A DNA stretch of 64,000 nucleotides from Photobacterium piscicola (GCF_900166965.1 NZ_FUZI01000011.1:1-64000); one strand, 5' to 3'; counted from the stretch's first letter, positions 1-9,731 are shown. The notes: generated by a model not told the origin, from the letters alone. Made by a program: numbers and translations.

Positions 1-127
1 CATGGCGGGTGAATTCAAACTTGATGATTTCATCTCATTTAACATGGGCCTAGACGACATCAACAAGTCATTTGACCTACTACATGAAGGTAAGAGTATC
101 CGTACGGTTATTCACTTCGATAAGTAA
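1..127 (+). CDS. frmA: S-(hydroxymethyl)glutathione dehydrogenase, C-terminal end (partial)
   Basis: Only the last 41 or so codons are inside the window; the gene starts upstream. The visible tail contains LEDIN-like 'MGLDDINKSFDLLHEG' followed by 'KSIRTVIHFDK' and a TAA stop, which is the usual C-terminus of class III alcohol dehydrogenase. The family oxidises S-hydroxymethylglutathione, formed from formaldehyde and glutathione, to S-formylglutathione. The next gene encodes the hydrolase that takes that product, so the two form a formaldehyde detoxification operon. The assignment rests on a short fragment plus this neighbour. Confidence 0.8.
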   Translation, partial: MAGEFKLDDFISFNMGLDDINKSFDLLHEGKSIRTVIHFDK

Positions 128-218
128 GCTTTTTATACCTCAGCATTACTATAATAACGCCATAAAAAATGCGCAGAGTCCCTACACTCTGCGCAGCTTT
201 AACAAGAGACCAAATCCA

Positions 219-1067
219 ATGCCTTTAGAAAATATTAGCTGTAACAAAAGTGCTGGCGGCTGGCATAAGCAATATACTCACCGCTCAGAAGTTCTTAATT
301 GTGATATGCGTTTTGCTATTTACCTGCCTCCGCAATGTGCCGCAGGGCAAAAAGTACCGGTTATTTACTGGTTATCAGGTCTAACATGTACTGATGAAAA
401 CTTTATGCAAAAAGCAGGTGCACAACGCATGGCGGCAGAATTAGGCGTTGCGATTGTAGCCCCTGATACTAGCCCACGTGGCGAAGGCGTTGCCGACGAT
501 CCACAAGGTGCTTATGATTTTGGTCTAGGTGCTGGTTTCTATGTTAATGCCACAGAAGCGCCGTGGAATCGTCATTACCATATGTATGATTACATCGTAA
601 ATGAACTGCCAACATTGATTGAAGCACACTTCCCTGTCACTGAGCAGCGTGCAATCAGTGGTCACTCAATGGGTGGACATGGTGCACTCATGATCGCCTT
701 GCGTAATCCGAAGCGTTATAGCTCTGCATCTGCATTTAGCCCTATTGTTAATCCAATGAATTGCGCTTGGGGCCAAAAAGCATTTACCGGTTACTTGGGA
801 ACAAATACTCAAAACTGGAAGCAATATGATGCAAGTGAATTGATGCGTATTGCTGAGATCAAATTACCAATGTTAGTTGATCAAGGTACGCACGATAACT
901 TCTACAATGACGGTCAACTTCGAACTGAAACCCTGATTGCGGCAGCAGAAACCAATAGCTACCCAGTTGAAGTTCGTATGCAAGATGGTTATGACCACAG
1001 CTACTACTTTATGGCGTCATTTATTGATGAGCATCTGCGTTTCCACGTTGAAAACTTCAATAAATAA
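219..1067 (+). CDS. fghA: S-formylglutathione hydrolase
   Basis: An alpha/beta hydrolase of 282 residues, normal for the family, that hydrolyses S-formylglutathione to formate and glutathione in the cytoplasm. The nucleophile elbow GHSMGG places Ser150. Asp226 (GTHD) and His260 (DGYDHSYYF) fit the rest of the triad. The open frame extends 49 codons upstream into the preceding gene, but the protein homologous to FrmB/YeiG begins at MPLENISCNK, so the ATG at 219 is chosen. It lies 91 bases after the dehydrogenase stop, on the same strand. It could also be called frmB or yeiG. Confidence 0.92.
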   Translation: MPLENISCNKSAGGWHKQYTHRSEVLNCDMRFAIYLPPQCAAGQKVPVIYWLSGLTCTDENFMQKAGAQRMAAELGVAIVAPDTSPRGEGVADDPQGAYDFGLGAGFYVNATEAPWNRHYHMYDYIVNELPTLIEAHFPVTEQRAISGHSMGGHGALMIALRNPKRYSSASAFSPIVNPMNCAWGQKAFTGYLGTNTQNWKQYDASELMRIAEIKLPMLVDQGTHDNFYNDGQLRTETLIAAAETNSYPVEVRMQDGYDHSYYFMASFIDEHLRFHVENFNK

Positions 1068-1118
1068 CCGCTAACTTTATTAAACTCCTTTTTTGCAGAC
1101 AGGGTTTAATAAGACACA

Positions 1119-1155
1119 AAAAAGCCTCGGCCAGTCTAACTGTTCGAGGCTTTTT
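1119..1155. terminator. Bidirectional terminator between fghA and the AbgT gene
   Basis: Perfect 11-bp inverted repeat AAAAAGCCTCG (1119-1129) and CGAGGCTTTTT (1145-1155). The A/T ends supply a U tract in both directions, which suits the convergent genes on either side. Confidence 0.85.
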
Positions 1156-1225
1156 ATTGTTTGACGATAACGCTGTATTAATACTAACTATATTAAAGCT
1201 AATTACCGTTATTACAGTCTATTAA

Positions 1226-2785
1226 TTACATGCTGTAAGTGTAAGGCGCTTGAACACCTAGAGGAATACCTAGCGTCCAGAATACTAACAAGAAAATAGT
1301 CCAACCAATTAGCATTGCAATTGAGTACGGCATCATCATTGACGCTAATGTACCAATACCTGAGCTCTTAACATAACGCTGCATGTAAACAACCACTAAT
1401 GGGAAGAACACCATCATTGGCGAAATAATGTTAGATACAGAGTCGCCAACACGGTAAGCCGCTTGAGTAAGCTCAGGTGAAATACCTACCGCCATTAGCA
1501 TTGGTACCATGATAGGACCAATCAATGCCCACTTAGCAGACGCAGAACCCACTAACAAGTTAACACTTGCTGTTAGTAGAATCATACCAATGATAGTTAC
1601 TTGTCCAGGAAGGTTCATTTGTTGCAATAACTGTGCACCAGAAAGAGCTAATAGCGTACCTAAGTTTGACTGAGTAAACGCAACTAAGAATTGAGCAATA
1701 AAGAACACCATCACCATAAAGCCAGCCATGCCCGCCATTGTGGTCGACATTGCTTTAATTACATCACCGCTTTGCTTAAATGTGCCCGCAACTTTACCGT
1801 AAATAATACCCGGAATAACAAACAGAATAAAAATCAACGGTACGATAGATTGCATTACTGGCGCATTAAAGGCTGCCACTTCACCGGATGGTGAACGCAA
1901 TGGTGATGTTTCAGGCCATACAGCAGCAACTAATAGCACAATACCAACGACCATTGTCCAGCCAGCGTATGAGAATGCTTTGCTTTCTAATGGTGTAAAA
2001 GAGCCCATATCTGGTGCTTCTTCTGCATCAGTATCAATTGCTGTTTTTTGTAAACGAGGCTCAATCACTTTATCAGTGATATACCAGCCAATACCCACAA
2101 TAACAAATGATGATAAACCAGTGAACATTAGGTTTGCTAACGGGTTAACAATGTAAGTTGGGTCCATGATGCGCGCTGCTTCTTGGGTGAAGCCCGCTAA
2201 TAATGGGTCGATACCAGAAGGAATAAAGTTAGCAGAGAAACCACCAGAAACACCCGCAAACGCAGCCGCAATACCGGCTAGAGGGTGACGACCCGCAGCG
2301 TGGAAGATAATACCACCAAGAGGAATAACCAACACATAACCTGCATCAGCCGCAGTATGCGATACAATAGCCACTAAAATCAGCATTGGCGTAAGTAGCT
2401 TAGCTGGGGTGACATTTAACATCTTTTTCAGGCCTGTATTGATAAAGCCAGACGCTTCAGCAACACCAACACCTAACATAGCAACAAGTACAATACCCAA
2501 TGGTGCAAAACCGGTGAAGTTTTTCACCATATTAGCCAAGAAGCTTGCCATGGCATCGCCCGTTAGCAAGTTATTCACTTGTACCACATCTTTAGTAACT
2601 GGGTGCACAAGACCGAAATCAAACTGTGATAAAACAGCCGAAAGAATCCAAACGGTGACTAAACCCCAAAAGAACAGTAAAGCGGGATCAGGAATTTTAT
2701 TACCTGCGCGCTCAATACCATTTAAAAACTTGTCCATCGCACTCGTCGATGGAGGTGGTGCTTGCTTCAGTGTTTTTTCGTTCAT
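1226..2785 (-). CDS. AbgT family transporter
   Basis: A 519-residue polytopic inner membrane protein. It matches the AbgT family (p-aminobenzoyl-glutamate transporter and relatives) in its N-terminal 'NGIERAGNKIPDPALLFFW' segment, the ADAGYVLVIPLGG region and the SNIISPMMVFFPLVV region near the C-terminus. Characterised members import p-aminobenzoyl-glutamate or export sulfonamides; the substrate here cannot be read from the sequence. The gene stands alone with its own upstream region. A two-codon ATG GCA TAA reading frame lies just before its start, next to a distant AAGG, so the translation signal is poor. Confidence 0.88.
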   Translation of the reverse strand: MNEKTLKQAPPPSTSAMDKFLNGIERAGNKIPDPALLFFWGLVTVWILSAVLSQFDFGLVHPVTKDVVQVNNLLTGDAMASFLANMVKNFTGFAPLGIVLVAMLGVGVAEASGFINTGLKKMLNVTPAKLLTPMLILVAIVSHTAADAGYVLVIPLGGIIFHAAGRHPLAGIAAAFAGVSGGFSANFIPSGIDPLLAGFTQEAARIMDPTYIVNPLANLMFTGLSSFVIVGIGWYITDKVIEPRLQKTAIDTDAEEAPDMGSFTPLESKAFSYAGWTMVVGIVLLVAAVWPETSPLRSPSGEVAAFNAPVMQSIVPLIFILFVIPGIIYGKVAGTFKQSGDVIKAMSTTMAGMAGFMVMVFFIAQFLVAFTQSNLGTLLALSGAQLLQQMNLPGQVTIIGMILLTASVNLLVGSASAKWALIGPIMVPMLMAVGISPELTQAAYRVGDSVSNIISPMMVFFPLVVVYMQRYVKSSGIGTLASMMMPYSIAMLIGWTIFLLVFWTLGIPLGVQAPYTYSM

Positions 2786-3205
2786 GGTTATGCCATGTCC
2801 TTATGCTGGTTATGTTTGCTGTTTGGATCTACTTACATGTAGTCGATCTCATTGTGTTTTTCGCCCAAATAAATTCTGAATATTCGCTGAACGATTGTAA
2901 TGAAATTACCACAACAAACAGTGTTATAGACCTATTTATAACACTCATATACCACAACATATTGTAACCAATCATTAATACGAAACTTACTAAAAACAAT
3001 AAAAAAACATATCTGCAACATTTATGGGAATTTATGATTTATCTTCCCCTTACCTACCCCCTTATTAGGGCTACTCTCCTTTTGCTGATACACAAAAATA
3101 AACAACCACTGTTAGCTTTTGCCCTTCAATCGCCTTAAATTACAGCAATAAAAAAAGCACCCGTAGGTGCTTTTTATTATTCAATTCGTGCTAATAAGCC
3201 CGTAA
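2786..3205. other. AT-rich intergenic region, AbgT promoter side and guaA 3' side
   Basis: 420 bases. The right end holds the guaA terminator; the rest presumably carries the promoter of the AbgT gene. No convincing gene was seen. Confidence 0.6.
3152..3175 (-). terminator. guaA terminator
   Basis: Stem GCACC (3157-3161), loop CGTA, GGTGC (3166-3170), flanked by A and T runs. Read on the minus strand it gives a short GC hairpin followed by a U run just after the guaA stop. Confidence 0.8.
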
Positions 3206-4789
3206 TTATTCCCACTCAATCGTGGCTGGTGGCTTACCAGAAATATCGTAAACAACACGTGAAATGCCATTAACTTCATTGATGATACGGTTTGATACTT
3301 TACCTAAGAAATCGTAAGGTAAGTGGGCCCAATGCGCGGTCATAAAGTCGATAGTTTCTACCGCACGTAGCGATACAACCCAATCATACTTACGGCCATC
3401 GCCCATCACGCCTACAGAGCGTACAGGTAAGAACACAGTAAATGCTTGTGATACTTTATTGTAAAGATCAGCGTTATGTAGCTCTTCAATAAAGATTGCA
3501 TCAGCACGACGTAGTAAGTCACAGTACTCTTTCTTCACTTCGCCCAATACACGTACACCTAAACCCGGTCCAGGGAATGGGTGGCGATATAGCATGTTAT
3601 AAGGTAAGCCAAGTTCTAGACCGATCTTACGTACTTCATCTTTAAATAATTCACGTAATGGTTCAACTAAGCCCATTTCCATATCATCAGGCAAACCGCC
3701 AACATTATGGTGTGATTTAATCACATGTGCTTTACCCGTTTTAGACGCTGCTGATTCGATAACATCAGGGTAAATAGTACCTTGTGCTAACCACTTAGCA
3801 TTTTTCAGTTTCTTTGATTCTTCATCAAAGATATCAACAAACACATGGCCGATGATCTTACGTTTTGCCTCTGGCTCATCAACACCTGCTAATGCCGTTA
3901 AGAAACGATCTTCTGCTTTAACATGAATAATGTTTAGGCCAAATTTATCACCAAACATGTCCATGACTTGCTGACCTTCGTTAAGACGAAGTAAACCATT
4001 ATCAACAAATACACATGTTAGCTTATCGCCAATTGCACGGTGAATAAGCATCGCAACCACTGATGAATCAACACCACCAGAAAGACCAAGGATAACTTCA
4101 TCGTCACCCACTTGTTCTTTGATTCGTGCAATCGCATCTTCAATAATATTGGCTGAAGTCCATAGCTTTTCACAGCCACACACATTCATTACAAAGTTTT
4201 CAATTAACTTCATGCCTTGACGGGTATGCGTTACTTCAGGGTGAAATTGCACTCCGTAGAAACGCTTATCTTCATTTGCCATTGCAGCAAATGGACAGGT
4301 ATCTGTTTCAGCGACTTTAATGAAATCCGCTGGAATTTCGACAACTTTGTCACCGTGGCTCATCCATACATCAAGTAATGGTGTACCATCAGCAGCAACA
4401 GCATCTTGAATATCTTTTAAGAAAGCAGTCTGCTCAACAATTTTAACTTGCGCATAACCAAATTCACGCTCATCAGAACCGGCAACTTTACCACCCAGTT
4501 GTTCTGCCATGGTCTGCATGCCGTAACATACACCAAACACCGGAACACCCGCTTCAAATACATACTGTGGTGCGCGAGGAGAACCCGCTTCAGTTACGCT
4601 TTCAGGACCACCAGAAAGAATAATACCGTTTGGATTGAAATCACGGATATCAGCTTCATCAACATCCCAGCTCCAAAGTTCACAGTAAACGCCGATTTCA
4701 CGGATACGACGGGCAATTAACTGAGTGTATTGCGAACCAAAATCCAAAATAAGAATACGTTGGTCATGAATATTTGCGGTAGTGGTCAT
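3206..4789 (-). CDS. guaA: GMP synthase (glutamine-hydrolysing)
   Basis: Converts XMP to GMP using ATP and glutamine in the cytoplasm. At 527 residues it has the usual full length. The N-terminal class I amidotransferase domain has Cys88 in GVCYG and the His183/Glu185 pair in FHPEV. The ATP-pyrophosphatase P-loop SGGVDSS is at about 237-243, followed by the C-terminal dimerisation domain ending in PPATIEWE. It lies downstream of guaB on the same strand (113-base gap), the classical guaBA operon order. Confidence 0.97.
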   Translation of the reverse strand: MTTTANIHDQRILILDFGSQYTQLIARRIREIGVYCELWSWDVDEADIRDFNPNGIILSGGPESVTEAGSPRAPQYVFEAGVPVFGVCYGMQTMAEQLGGKVAGSDEREFGYAQVKIVEQTAFLKDIQDAVAADGTPLLDVWMSHGDKVVEIPADFIKVAETDTCPFAAMANEDKRFYGVQFHPEVTHTRQGMKLIENFVMNVCGCEKLWTSANIIEDAIARIKEQVGDDEVILGLSGGVDSSVVAMLIHRAIGDKLTCVFVDNGLLRLNEGQQVMDMFGDKFGLNIIHVKAEDRFLTALAGVDEPEAKRKIIGHVFVDIFDEESKKLKNAKWLAQGTIYPDVIESAASKTGKAHVIKSHHNVGGLPDDMEMGLVEPLRELFKDEVRKIGLELGLPYNMLYRHPFPGPGLGVRVLGEVKKEYCDLLRRADAIFIEELHNADLYNKVSQAFTVFLPVRSVGVMGDGRKYDWVVSLRAVETIDFMTAHWAHLPYDFLGKVSNRIINEVNGISRVVYDISGKPPATIEWE

Positions 4790-4902
4790 TATAGAGCTAT
4801 CTCAAAAATTGAATGTATTGGGGGCTATATTTAGCCCCGATTTTATCTAACTTCACAACTTAGGCAATCGTTTTCGTTCAATGAAGACTGACTGCTTAAT
4901 AA

Positions 4903-6366
4903 TTAAGCCATACGGTAGTTAGGAGCTTCTTTTGTAATCGTCACATCATGTACGTGTGACTCTTTCATGCCGGCACCTGAAATACGTACAAATTCAGCTT
5001 TAGTGCGTAAATCTTCAATTGTTGCAGAGCCAGTTAAGCCCATGCTTGAACGTAAACCACCCATTTGTTGATGCACAATTTCCTTCATCAAACCTTTGTA
5101 AGCCACACGACCTTCAATACCTTCTGGTACAAGTTTGTCAGCTGCGTTATCTGATTGGAAGTAACGGTCAGAAGAGCCCTTTGACATTGCGCCTAGTGAA
5201 CCCATACCACGGTATGATTTGTATGAACGGCCTTGGTACAGTTCAACTTCACCTGGTGCTTCTTCAGTACCCGCGAACATTGAGCCAACCATTACACATG
5301 ACGCACCCGCAGCGATGGCTTTACATAAATCACCAGAGTAACGAATACCGCCATCCGCAATAACTGGAATACCGTATTGATCAGCCACTGATGCAGCTTC
5401 TGAAATCGCAGTAATTTGTGGAACACCCACACCAGTAACGATACGAGTAGTACAGATTGAACCAGGGCCGATGCCCACTTTAACCGCACTTACACCTGCA
5501 TCAATCAGTGCGCGAGCACCTTCAGCAGTTGCAACGTTACCACCCACAATAGGCAAGTTCGGGAAAGCTGCACGTGTTTCACGAATACGTTGTAAAACGC
5601 CTTCTGAGTGACCGTGAGATGAATCGATAAGTAATACGTCAACGCCAGCTTCAACTAATGCAGCAACACGTTCTTCATTACCCGCACCAGCACCAACAGC
5701 AGCACCAACACGTAAACTACCGCGCGCATCTTTACATGCATTAGGTTTACGTTCTGCTTTTTGGAAGTCTTTCGCTGTAATCATGCCTTTTAGGCGGAAG
5801 TTATCATCAACAAGCAGTACTTTTTCAACACGGTACTTTTGCATGATAGCTTCAACTTCTTCACGAGATGCACCTTCTTTAGCAGAGGCTAGCTTCTCTT
5901 TTGAAGTCATTACTTCTTCAACTTTAATTGAAAGGTCGGTAACAAAACGAACGTCACGACCAGTAATAATACCGATCAATTCGTTGTTATCTGTAACCAC
6001 AGGGTAACCTGCGAAACCATTTTCTTCCGTTAAACGCTTAACATCTGCAATAGTGTTATTTGGTTTAACGGTAACAGGCTCTGCAACAACGCCAGCTTCG
6101 AACTTTTTCACCATGCGAACTTCAGCCGCTTGTTGTTCGATTGACATATTCTTGTGGATAAAACCAATACCACCCTCTTGAGCGAGAGCAATAGCTAGGC
6201 GACCTTCAGTCACTGTGTCCATAGATGCTGATAGCATAGGAATGTTAAGAGCAATCTCTTTCGTGAGACGGGTGCGCAGATCGGCAGTGTTAGGTAGGAC
6301 TGTAGAATGAGCAGGAACTAATAATACATCATCAAACGTCAACGCTTCTTTTTTAATTCGTAACAT
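4903..6366 (-). CDS. guaB: Inosine-5'-monophosphate dehydrogenase
   Basis: Oxidises IMP to XMP with NAD+, the rate-limiting step to guanine nucleotides. The 487-residue protein has a TIM barrel interrupted by two CBS domains (about residues 93-205). The catalytic loop GPGSICTTR contains Cys305, and the flap region [10 protein letters not shown] is present. An in-frame extension of four codons exists upstream, but homologues begin [15 protein letters not shown], so the ATG at 6366 is used. It is cotranscribed with guaA. A PurR-like site and a TATAAT box lie just upstream. Confidence 0.96.
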   Translation of the reverse strand: MLRIKKEALTFDDVLLVPAHSTVLPNTADLRTRLTKEIALNIPMLSASMDTVTEGRLAIALAQEGGIGFIHKNMSIEQQAAEVRMVKKFEAGVVAEPVTVKPNNTIADVKRLTEENGFAGYPVVTDNNELIGIITGRDVRFVTDLSIKVEEVMTSKEKLASAKEGASREEVEAIMQKYRVEKVLLVDDNFRLKGMITAKDFQKAERKPNACKDARGSLRVGAAVGAGAGNEERVAALVEAGVDVLLIDSSHGHSEGVLQRIRETRAAFPNLPIVGGNVATAEGARALIDAGVSAVKVGIGPGSICTTRIVTGVGVPQITAISEAASVADQYGIPVIADGGIRYSGDLCKAIAAGASCVMVGSMFAGTEEAPGEVELYQGRSYKSYRGMGSLGAMSKGSSDRYFQSDNAADKLVPEGIEGRVAYKGLMKEIVHQQMGGLRSSMGLTGSATIEDLRTKAEFVRISGAGMKESHVHDVTITKEAPNYRMA

Positions 6367-6422
6367 GCAATATCTCACACCAATTTAAAGGTTTACAAAG
6401 AAGATTAAAATATTGCGAACGG

Positions 6423-6428
6423 ATTATA
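6423..6428 (-). promoter_or_regulatory. Probable guaB -10 box
   Basis: Perfect TATAAT on the minus strand about 57 bases before the guaB ATG. It is followed by a CCGTTCGC discriminator, of the GC-rich type seen in stringently controlled promoters. The -35 at normal spacing (TAGCCA) is weak, which fits a regulated promoter. Confidence 0.5.
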
Positions 6429-6434
6429 CGTATG

Positions 6435-6450
6435 AAGCAATCGTTTGGCT
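6435..6450 (-). promoter_or_regulatory. Candidate PurR operator upstream of guaB
   Basis: The minus strand reads AGCCAAACGATTGCTT. Against the PurR consensus ACGCAAACGTTTGCGT, 12 of 16 positions agree, including the central CAAACG.TTGC. It sits between the -35 and -10 regions proposed for guaB, where a repressor would block the promoter. PurR itself is outside the window. Confidence 0.6.
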
Positions 6451-6472
6451 AGTTTTATTTTTTATTTTTTAA

Positions 6473-6500
6473 TTGACAAAAAACATTTGCTGTGTAGTAT
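6473..6500 (+). promoter_or_regulatory. Strong sigma-70 type promoter of xseA
   Basis: Perfect -35 TTGACA (6473-6478), 16-base spacer and -10 TAGTAT (6495-6500), reading toward xseA. It predicts a leader of about 130 bases before the xseA start. Confidence 0.65.
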
Positions 6501-6506
6501 ATTTCG

Positions 6507-6638
6507 GTTAACTATCCGGTGATGCGGTCGACGAAATACGGCCAAGATCTGTCCATTGATCTGCCTAGGCGTTTTTCGTTCTATTTGATAGTTTTCTGAC
6601 CGCCTGCCGCCATTCATTCGTTAGCAGGTGCTTCCTTC
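6507..6638 (+). promoter_or_regulatory. Structured 5' leader of xseA with Shine-Dalgarno-sequestering hairpin
   Basis: Nested pairings by eye: AACTATC (6510-6516) with GATAGTT (6587-6593); ACGAAA (6531-6536) with TTTCGT (6574-6579); AGATC (6545-6549) with GATCT (6558-6562), flanked by GGC/GCC. A separate hairpin, CGCCTGC (6601-6607) with GCAGGTG (6624-6630), covers the AGGTG ribosome binding site. GCGGTC (6524-6529) can instead pair with GACCGC (6598-6603), which would break that hairpin. This looks like a switchable leader. No known riboswitch class was recognised. Confidence 0.5.
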
Positions 6639-7991
6639 GTGACTCTATTCGCTTCTCAAAGCCAATCCAACGATCGTATCTACACCGTTTCTAGTCTCAA
6701 TGCGCAAGTCCGTCTAATCCTTGAAAATGAAATGGGGATAGTATGGCTCGTCGGTGAATTGTCGAATTTTTCAATGCCGGTTTCTGGCCATTGGTATTTC
6801 ACCCTTAAAGATTCTCGTGCCCAAGTTAAATGTGCGATGTTCAAAGGTAATAATCGCCATGTCACCTTTAAGCCTGGCAATGGTAATCAAGTATTAGTTA
6901 AAGCGCGCCTATCCATTTATGAGCCTCGTGGTGACTATCAGTTGATTATTGAAAGTATGCAGCCTGAAGGTGATGGCCGTTTACAACAGCAATTTGAACA
7001 ACTCAAAATGAGCCTTGCTGCTGAAGGTTTATTTGCTCAATCATTAAAAAAACCATTGCCACAACAACCACAACGTGTCGGTGTTATTACCTCTAAAACA
7101 GGTGCGGCTCTTCACGATATTCTGCACGTATTAAAACGTCGAGATCCAAGCTTAGCTGTGGTTATTTATCCAACTATGGTGCAAGGTGATGGCGCAGCCA
7201 TATCAATAGCTCAAGCGATTGGGCGAGCAAATTCACGCCAAGAATGTGATATTTTAATTGTTAGCCGTGGGGGTGGTTCATTAGAAGATTTATGGGCATT
7301 TAATGAAGAAATTGTTGCACGAACAATTGCAGCAAGTCAGATTCCGATCGTCAGTGCCGTTGGTCATGAAGTCGATGTCACTATTGCTGATTTTGTCGCA
7401 GATATGCGTGCACCTACCCCCTCAGCTGCGGCAGAATTAATCAGTCGTGATAGCTCTGCACAAACCGATAAAATTGCTCAGAAACAACAACAACTACGCC
7501 ATGCGATTCAGTTTTATGTTGCAGATAAAAAGCAGCATGTAAATCAATTAAAACATCGTTTAGATCGCCAACATCCACAACTACGTTTAAACCAACAACA
7601 ACAGCATTTGGATGAGATCAGTCGTAGACTTCAGCAGATAATGCTGAAAAAAATACAAATACAGCAACAACGTATTACTCAGAACCAATATAAATTATCA
7701 CTTTATTCACCGCAGCAACAACTGCAGCATCACACCACAACACTCGTTAACACTAAGCGACGTTTATTGGATGCAATGGATCGACAATTATTAAATGCTA
7801 ATCATAAATTAGTCTTAGCAGCAGAAAAATTAGATACGGTCAGTCCACTGGCAACGCTTAGCCGTGGTTATTCAATTACACGTGATGATAAAGGGGAGCT
7901 TATTCGTCGCTGTGATCAGGTTAAAGCAGGGGATCAACTGATTACGACGGTTACAGACGGTAAAATCCATACCACCGTTAATAGTCATTAA
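6639..7991 (+). CDS. xseA: Exodeoxyribonuclease VII large subunit
   Basis: Large subunit of the single-strand-specific exonuclease VII (partner XseB lies outside the window). The 450-residue protein has an N-terminal OB-fold (VWLVGELSNF, GHWYFTLKD), then the catalytic region with GVITSKTGAALHDI, RGGGSLEDLW and AVGHEVDVTIADFVAD. A long Gln-rich helical stretch and the C-terminal 'LSRGYSI' follow. Translation starts at a GTG preceded by AGGTG at 6626-6630, and that Shine-Dalgarno sequence is within a hairpin. It is divergent from guaB, as in E. coli. Confidence 0.95.
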   Translation: MTLFASQSQSNDRIYTVSSLNAQVRLILENEMGIVWLVGELSNFSMPVSGHWYFTLKDSRAQVKCAMFKGNNRHVTFKPGNGNQVLVKARLSIYEPRGDYQLIIESMQPEGDGRLQQQFEQLKMSLAAEGLFAQSLKKPLPQQPQRVGVITSKTGAALHDILHVLKRRDPSLAVVIYPTMVQGDGAAISIAQAIGRANSRQECDILIVSRGGGSLEDLWAFNEEIVARTIAASQIPIVSAVGHEVDVTIADFVADMRAPTPSAAAELISRDSSAQTDKIAQKQQQLRHAIQFYVADKKQHVNQLKHRLDRQHPQLRLNQQQQHLDEISRRLQQIMLKKIQIQQQRITQNQYKLSLYSPQQQLQHHTTTLVNTKRRLLDAMDRQLLNANHKLVLAAEKLDTVSPLATLSRGYSITRDDKGELIRRCDQVKAGDQLITTVTDGKIHTTVNSH

Positions 7992-8013
7992 TTCTCGCCC
8001 CCATCACTCTTCA

Positions 8014-8044
8014 ATGCCGCAATAGCACTCTTTTATTGCGGCAT
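8014..8044. terminator. Hairpin between convergent xseA and zinc-ribbon gene
   Basis: Perfect 10-bp inverted repeat ATGCCGCAAT (8014-8023) and ATTGCGGCAT (8035-8044). No strong U tract follows on either strand, so termination is probable but not certain. Confidence 0.6.
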
Positions 8045-8059
8045 GATAGCGTTAAAAGA

Positions 8060-8290
8060 TTAATCTTCCGCTTTATTAAATACGACCTTTACTCGTGATT
8101 TTGATTTTAACTCATTACAATAATTACAAAAATAACTCGCAGAGCCACACGCTTGTAATTTTTCTAATTGTTCAGAACAATCAGGACAAAATGCAGTTTT
8201 AGTCACTTTTTGTTGGCAATAATCACAAAAATATCCCTGATCTTTCCAACTTAATTCACTCTCACATTGTGGACAAGTATTTTTAATCAC
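8060..8290 (-). CDS. yfgJ: Zinc-ribbon protein, YfgJ family
   Basis: A 76-residue protein made of cysteine pairs: CPQC and CDYC in the first half, CPDC, then C and CNYC in the second, so two zinc ribbons in tandem. Length and pattern match YfgJ, a small family of unknown function found near der in enterobacteria, and der lies nearby here. No signal peptide or membrane segment is visible. It is presumed cytosolic and metal-binding; no function is proposed. Confidence 0.75.
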   Translation of the reverse strand: MIKNTCPQCESELSWKDQGYFCDYCQQKVTKTAFCPDCSEQLEKLQACGSASYFCNYCNELKSKSRVKVVFNKAED

Positions 8291-8822
8291 TCTCTTTTAC
8301 TCCTAAATGAATTTATTCTAGCATGCAAAATTATTGACTAAGATGCTACTAAATTTAAACACCATTCTTTAAATCTTAGGCACACCCCTAACTATATTTC
8401 ATCCTTTGATTCGATTTATCAATGGTGAATATACCGTCATGATCCCCGAGATGATCATCACCCTTATGGGTGATCATTGTGTTTATTAAATCTGATCAGC
8501 GATCAGCTACTAAAAGAATATTTATCAATACACATCCCGAAAGCATAAGTTACATATTCTGCATATGGATTTCAAACAGAATAAAACTCTAAGGCTTCTG
8601 CTTTAAACCCCATAGATCTAATATTTAATAAATTAAGATCATACTTAAAAAAGAATAAATATTGACCATATTTGCCATGCTATACATTTCAATAATGCCG
8701 ATTTATTCTTATTCAATAATAGTCACCAGTATAAAAAATCCCACTAACATTATAAAAAATAGACAATTACAGATATAAAAAAATCGTCCGCAGACGATTT
8801 ATAAATAATAATGCCATCTTAT
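8291..8822. other. AT-rich intergenic region
   Basis: About 530 bases without a gene. It contains a hairpin ATCACCC (8457-8463)/GGGTGAT (8468-8474) and, at its right end, the terminator of the AlaX-like gene. The left end should hold the promoter of the zinc-ribbon gene. Nothing else recognisable was found. Confidence 0.55.
8774..8800 (-). terminator. Terminator of the AlaX-like gene
   Basis: AAATCGTC (8781-8788), loop CGCA, GACGATTT (8793-8800). On the minus strand the stem is followed by a run of seven T. Confidence 0.85.
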
Positions 8823-9731
8823 TTACGCGACGGTGGCGGTCGTTATCATGACAATTTCTTGCTCAGAGATAATCTCAAACTTTACCGTTAGCGCGTGATA
8901 TTCTGCTAAAGAAGTTGCATGTGTTCCACCGCAGGGAATTTCAATTATCCCCTCATCGCCAAGATCACATTGCCAATAACGCGAATCGGTTAAAGCATCA
9001 CCTTCGCGACGCATTACTATCGGCGTCGCTAATTGCAGCCATTGTGCAAGCTGCTGATTCATACGCAATGTTATTTCAGCTAAGTTCGCCACCATCTCTG
9101 CGCTATTTAGGCCTCTTTTACGCAAGGTCTTACCTAAGCGATAATGATCGGTGCTGCAATTTTCACTGACAATACTCTTTTCTTGTGCATAACTATGAAA
9201 ATCATAATACCCAAGTTCATCACGCCGACTCGGATCTTTCCGCCAAAAATCAGTATGTAATACCTTATTTAATGCTAATGATGATAAATGACCACCACTG
9301 TGACCACGACTCAAACTCTGTTGATATGCTTTATCAACCACCAGTGTTACTTCTTCACCAACACACAGAGTTACTGCTGATGCTATATGGTGCACCACAA
9401 CAAATACCCAGCCATCAGTATCACGCTTAACAGGAATATCAGCGGCAATGTACAGTTGCTGAGTCGCTATTTCTATCGCGCCTACTACACAGTCGATCAC
9501 CGTGTATTGCTCGGTTTGAAACACTAAGTCACCACGATCTGCGGGATGATCTGGCCAAATATGACTCACAGGATGAAAGGGTGTTTGTTCAGTAACAATC
9601 CATGTGCCGCTATTTTCAGTAACAATAGAACAAACAACTGTCGTAGTTATTTGCCATCTATTTTGTGTAAAAAAAACGGTGGTTGGATTGATCATTATTG
9701 GTGTCGCAATCATTGGTGTAACAGCTGCCAT
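8823..9731 (-). CDS. AlaX-like trans-editing protein (AlaRS editing-domain homologue)
   Basis: A 302-residue protein built like the editing half of alanyl-tRNA synthetase: an N-terminal beta domain, then the metal-binding motifs HSGGH (His144, His148) and CGGTH (Cys267, His271). Relatives remove Ser or Gly wrongly attached to tRNA-Ala. The segment FHPVSHIWPDHPADRGD replaces the usual glycine-rich 'GGGQ.GDTG' of this domain, so the protein is a divergent subfamily and its tRNA or amino acid specificity is open. AAGGA about 10 bases upstream supports the ATG at 9731. It is a single gene with its own terminator, inserted beside der. Confidence 0.75.
   Translation of the reverse strand: MAAVTPMIATPIMINPTTVFFTQNRWQITTTVVCSIVTENSGTWIVTEQTPFHPVSHIWPDHPADRGDLVFQTEQYTVIDCVVGAIEIATQQLYIAADIPVKRDTDGWVFVVVHHIASAVTLCVGEEVTLVVDKAYQQSLSRGHSGGHLSSLALNKVLHTDFWRKDPSRRDELGYYDFHSYAQEKSIVSENCSTDHYRLGKTLRKRGLNSAEMVANLAEITLRMNQQLAQWLQLATPIVMRREGDALTDSRYWQCDLGDEGIIEIPCGGTHATSLAEYHALTVKFEIISEQEIVMITTATVA

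Noticed and set aside
2409..2879. Plus-strand ORF antisense to the AbgT gene
   Set aside because: Shadow frame of a well-supported transporter gene; no coding features of its own.
8457..8474. Small RNA terminator in the 8.3-8.8 kb gap
   Set aside because: Only a 7-bp hairpin with a poor U tract and no convincing upstream promoter; left as an unexplained hairpin.
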